Part shown: piece by piece, positions 63,949 through 64,000 of the stretch
Position numbering within the stretch: the stretch's first letter is position 1
Layout of the letters: every line of letters starts with the position of its first letter
Source: Candidatus Harpocratesius repetitus
GTDB taxonomy: Archaea; Asgardarchaeota; Lokiarchaeia; Sigyniarchaeales; Promethearchaeaceae
Direction of reading: 5' to 3'
Assembly (NCBI GenBank): GCA_021498095.1
Contig: JAIZWK010000001.1
Span: 620,001 to 684,000 of the forward strand
Length of the DNA stretch: 64,000 bases
Made by a program: the position numbers and the translations under genes
Notes under the pieces: model-generated
Databases searched by the model: none
Told to the model about the DNA's origin: nothing
What the model saw: the letters and a program-made list of their open reading frames with translations, nothing else

Positions 63949-64000
63949 ATGAGGGCAACATTTGAAATATATAATGATGATATCTGGATGGTAGGTTGTA
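63949..64000 (+). CDS. 5' end of a truncated gene
   Basis: An ATG behind AAAGGAG reads MRATFEIYNDDIWMVGC in frame to the window edge. Partial only, so no function can be assigned. It is divergent from RHH B, mirroring RHH A and its divergent partner. Confidence 0.45.
   Translation, partial: MRATFEIYNDDIWMVGC

Noticed and set aside
1..64000. Selenoprotein genes, CRISPR arrays, insertion sequences, rRNA
   Set aside because: Looked for split genes with in-frame TGA, regularly spaced short repeats, transposase motifs and rRNA sequence; none was convincing. The only direct repeats of note are the 516-bp coding units.

Overview
The window looks like a stretch of low-GC chromosome from an Asgard archaeon, most likely a Lokiarchaeia-like lineage. 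The signs are archaeal RNase P proteins (Rpp30 and Pop5), a TFIIB-type initiation factor, archaeosine tRNA-guanine transglycosylase, a Trm5-type tRNA methyltransferase, intron-containing tRNAs and an archaeal/eukaryal-type selenocysteine elongation factor. Asgard-flavoured families sit next to these: two roadblock/LC7 proteins, a longin-like protein, a small GTPase, and many zinc-ribbon, coiled-coil and FHA proteins. I see no CRISPR array, insertion sequence, rRNA or phage block. Assignment below phylum level is inference.

Region by region. 1-8.1 kb is an information-processing block: RNase P proteins, a box C/D guide RNA candidate, inositol-phosphate synthase, a longin-like protein, a HAD phosphatase, a parvulin, TFB, and a tRNA-Arg with an insertion in its D-loop. 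8.2-11.7 kb holds a roadblock protein and two tandem coiled-coil paralogues that share a C-terminal domain. 11.8-15.1 kb is a minus-strand tRNA-modification run (tgtA, DUF371, trm5). 15.2-25.8 kb is a nine-gene minus-strand phospho-signalling cassette: VWA, two zinc-ribbon FHA proteins, two zinc-ribbon proteins, a Ser/Thr kinase with an FHA-like tail, PP2C and two PPP phosphatases. 25.9-36.3 kb is mixed: a gamma-carbonic-anhydrase-like protein, a Fap7-type kinase, a polytopic membrane protein, a repeat protein, flavodoxin, a receiver-like protein, secernin, TraB, a small GTPase and tRNA-Ile. 36.4-39.8 kb has a beta-helix surface protein and a PhoU-like protein. 39.9-45.4 kb is an anion-type ABC importer with two different ATPases. 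45.5-49 kb is a purine salvage operon. 49-64 kb holds a beta-CASP nuclease, Nudix, SelB/EFSec, roadblock, a surface protein with three near-identical 516-bp repeats, HIT, ThyX, and small ribbon-helix-helix regulators beside membrane proteins.

How the genes work together. The strongest system-level signal is the 15-26 kb cassette. It pairs one kinase with three phosphatases and three FHA or FHA-like modules. One phosphatase N-terminus and the VWA C-terminus carry matching T-x-x-I motifs that would suit FHA docking once phosphorylated, so a self-contained phosphothreonine circuit is plausible. In the ABC importer the substitutions in the two ATPases fall into the same composite ATP site, which suggests an asymmetric motor. 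In the purine operon, MTA phosphorylase yields adenine, adenine deaminase turns it into hypoxanthine, and the phosphoribosyltransferase makes IMP.

All calls rest on reading motifs by eye; no database search was run. Start sites were adjusted where an internal ATG with a better ribosome-binding site was visible.
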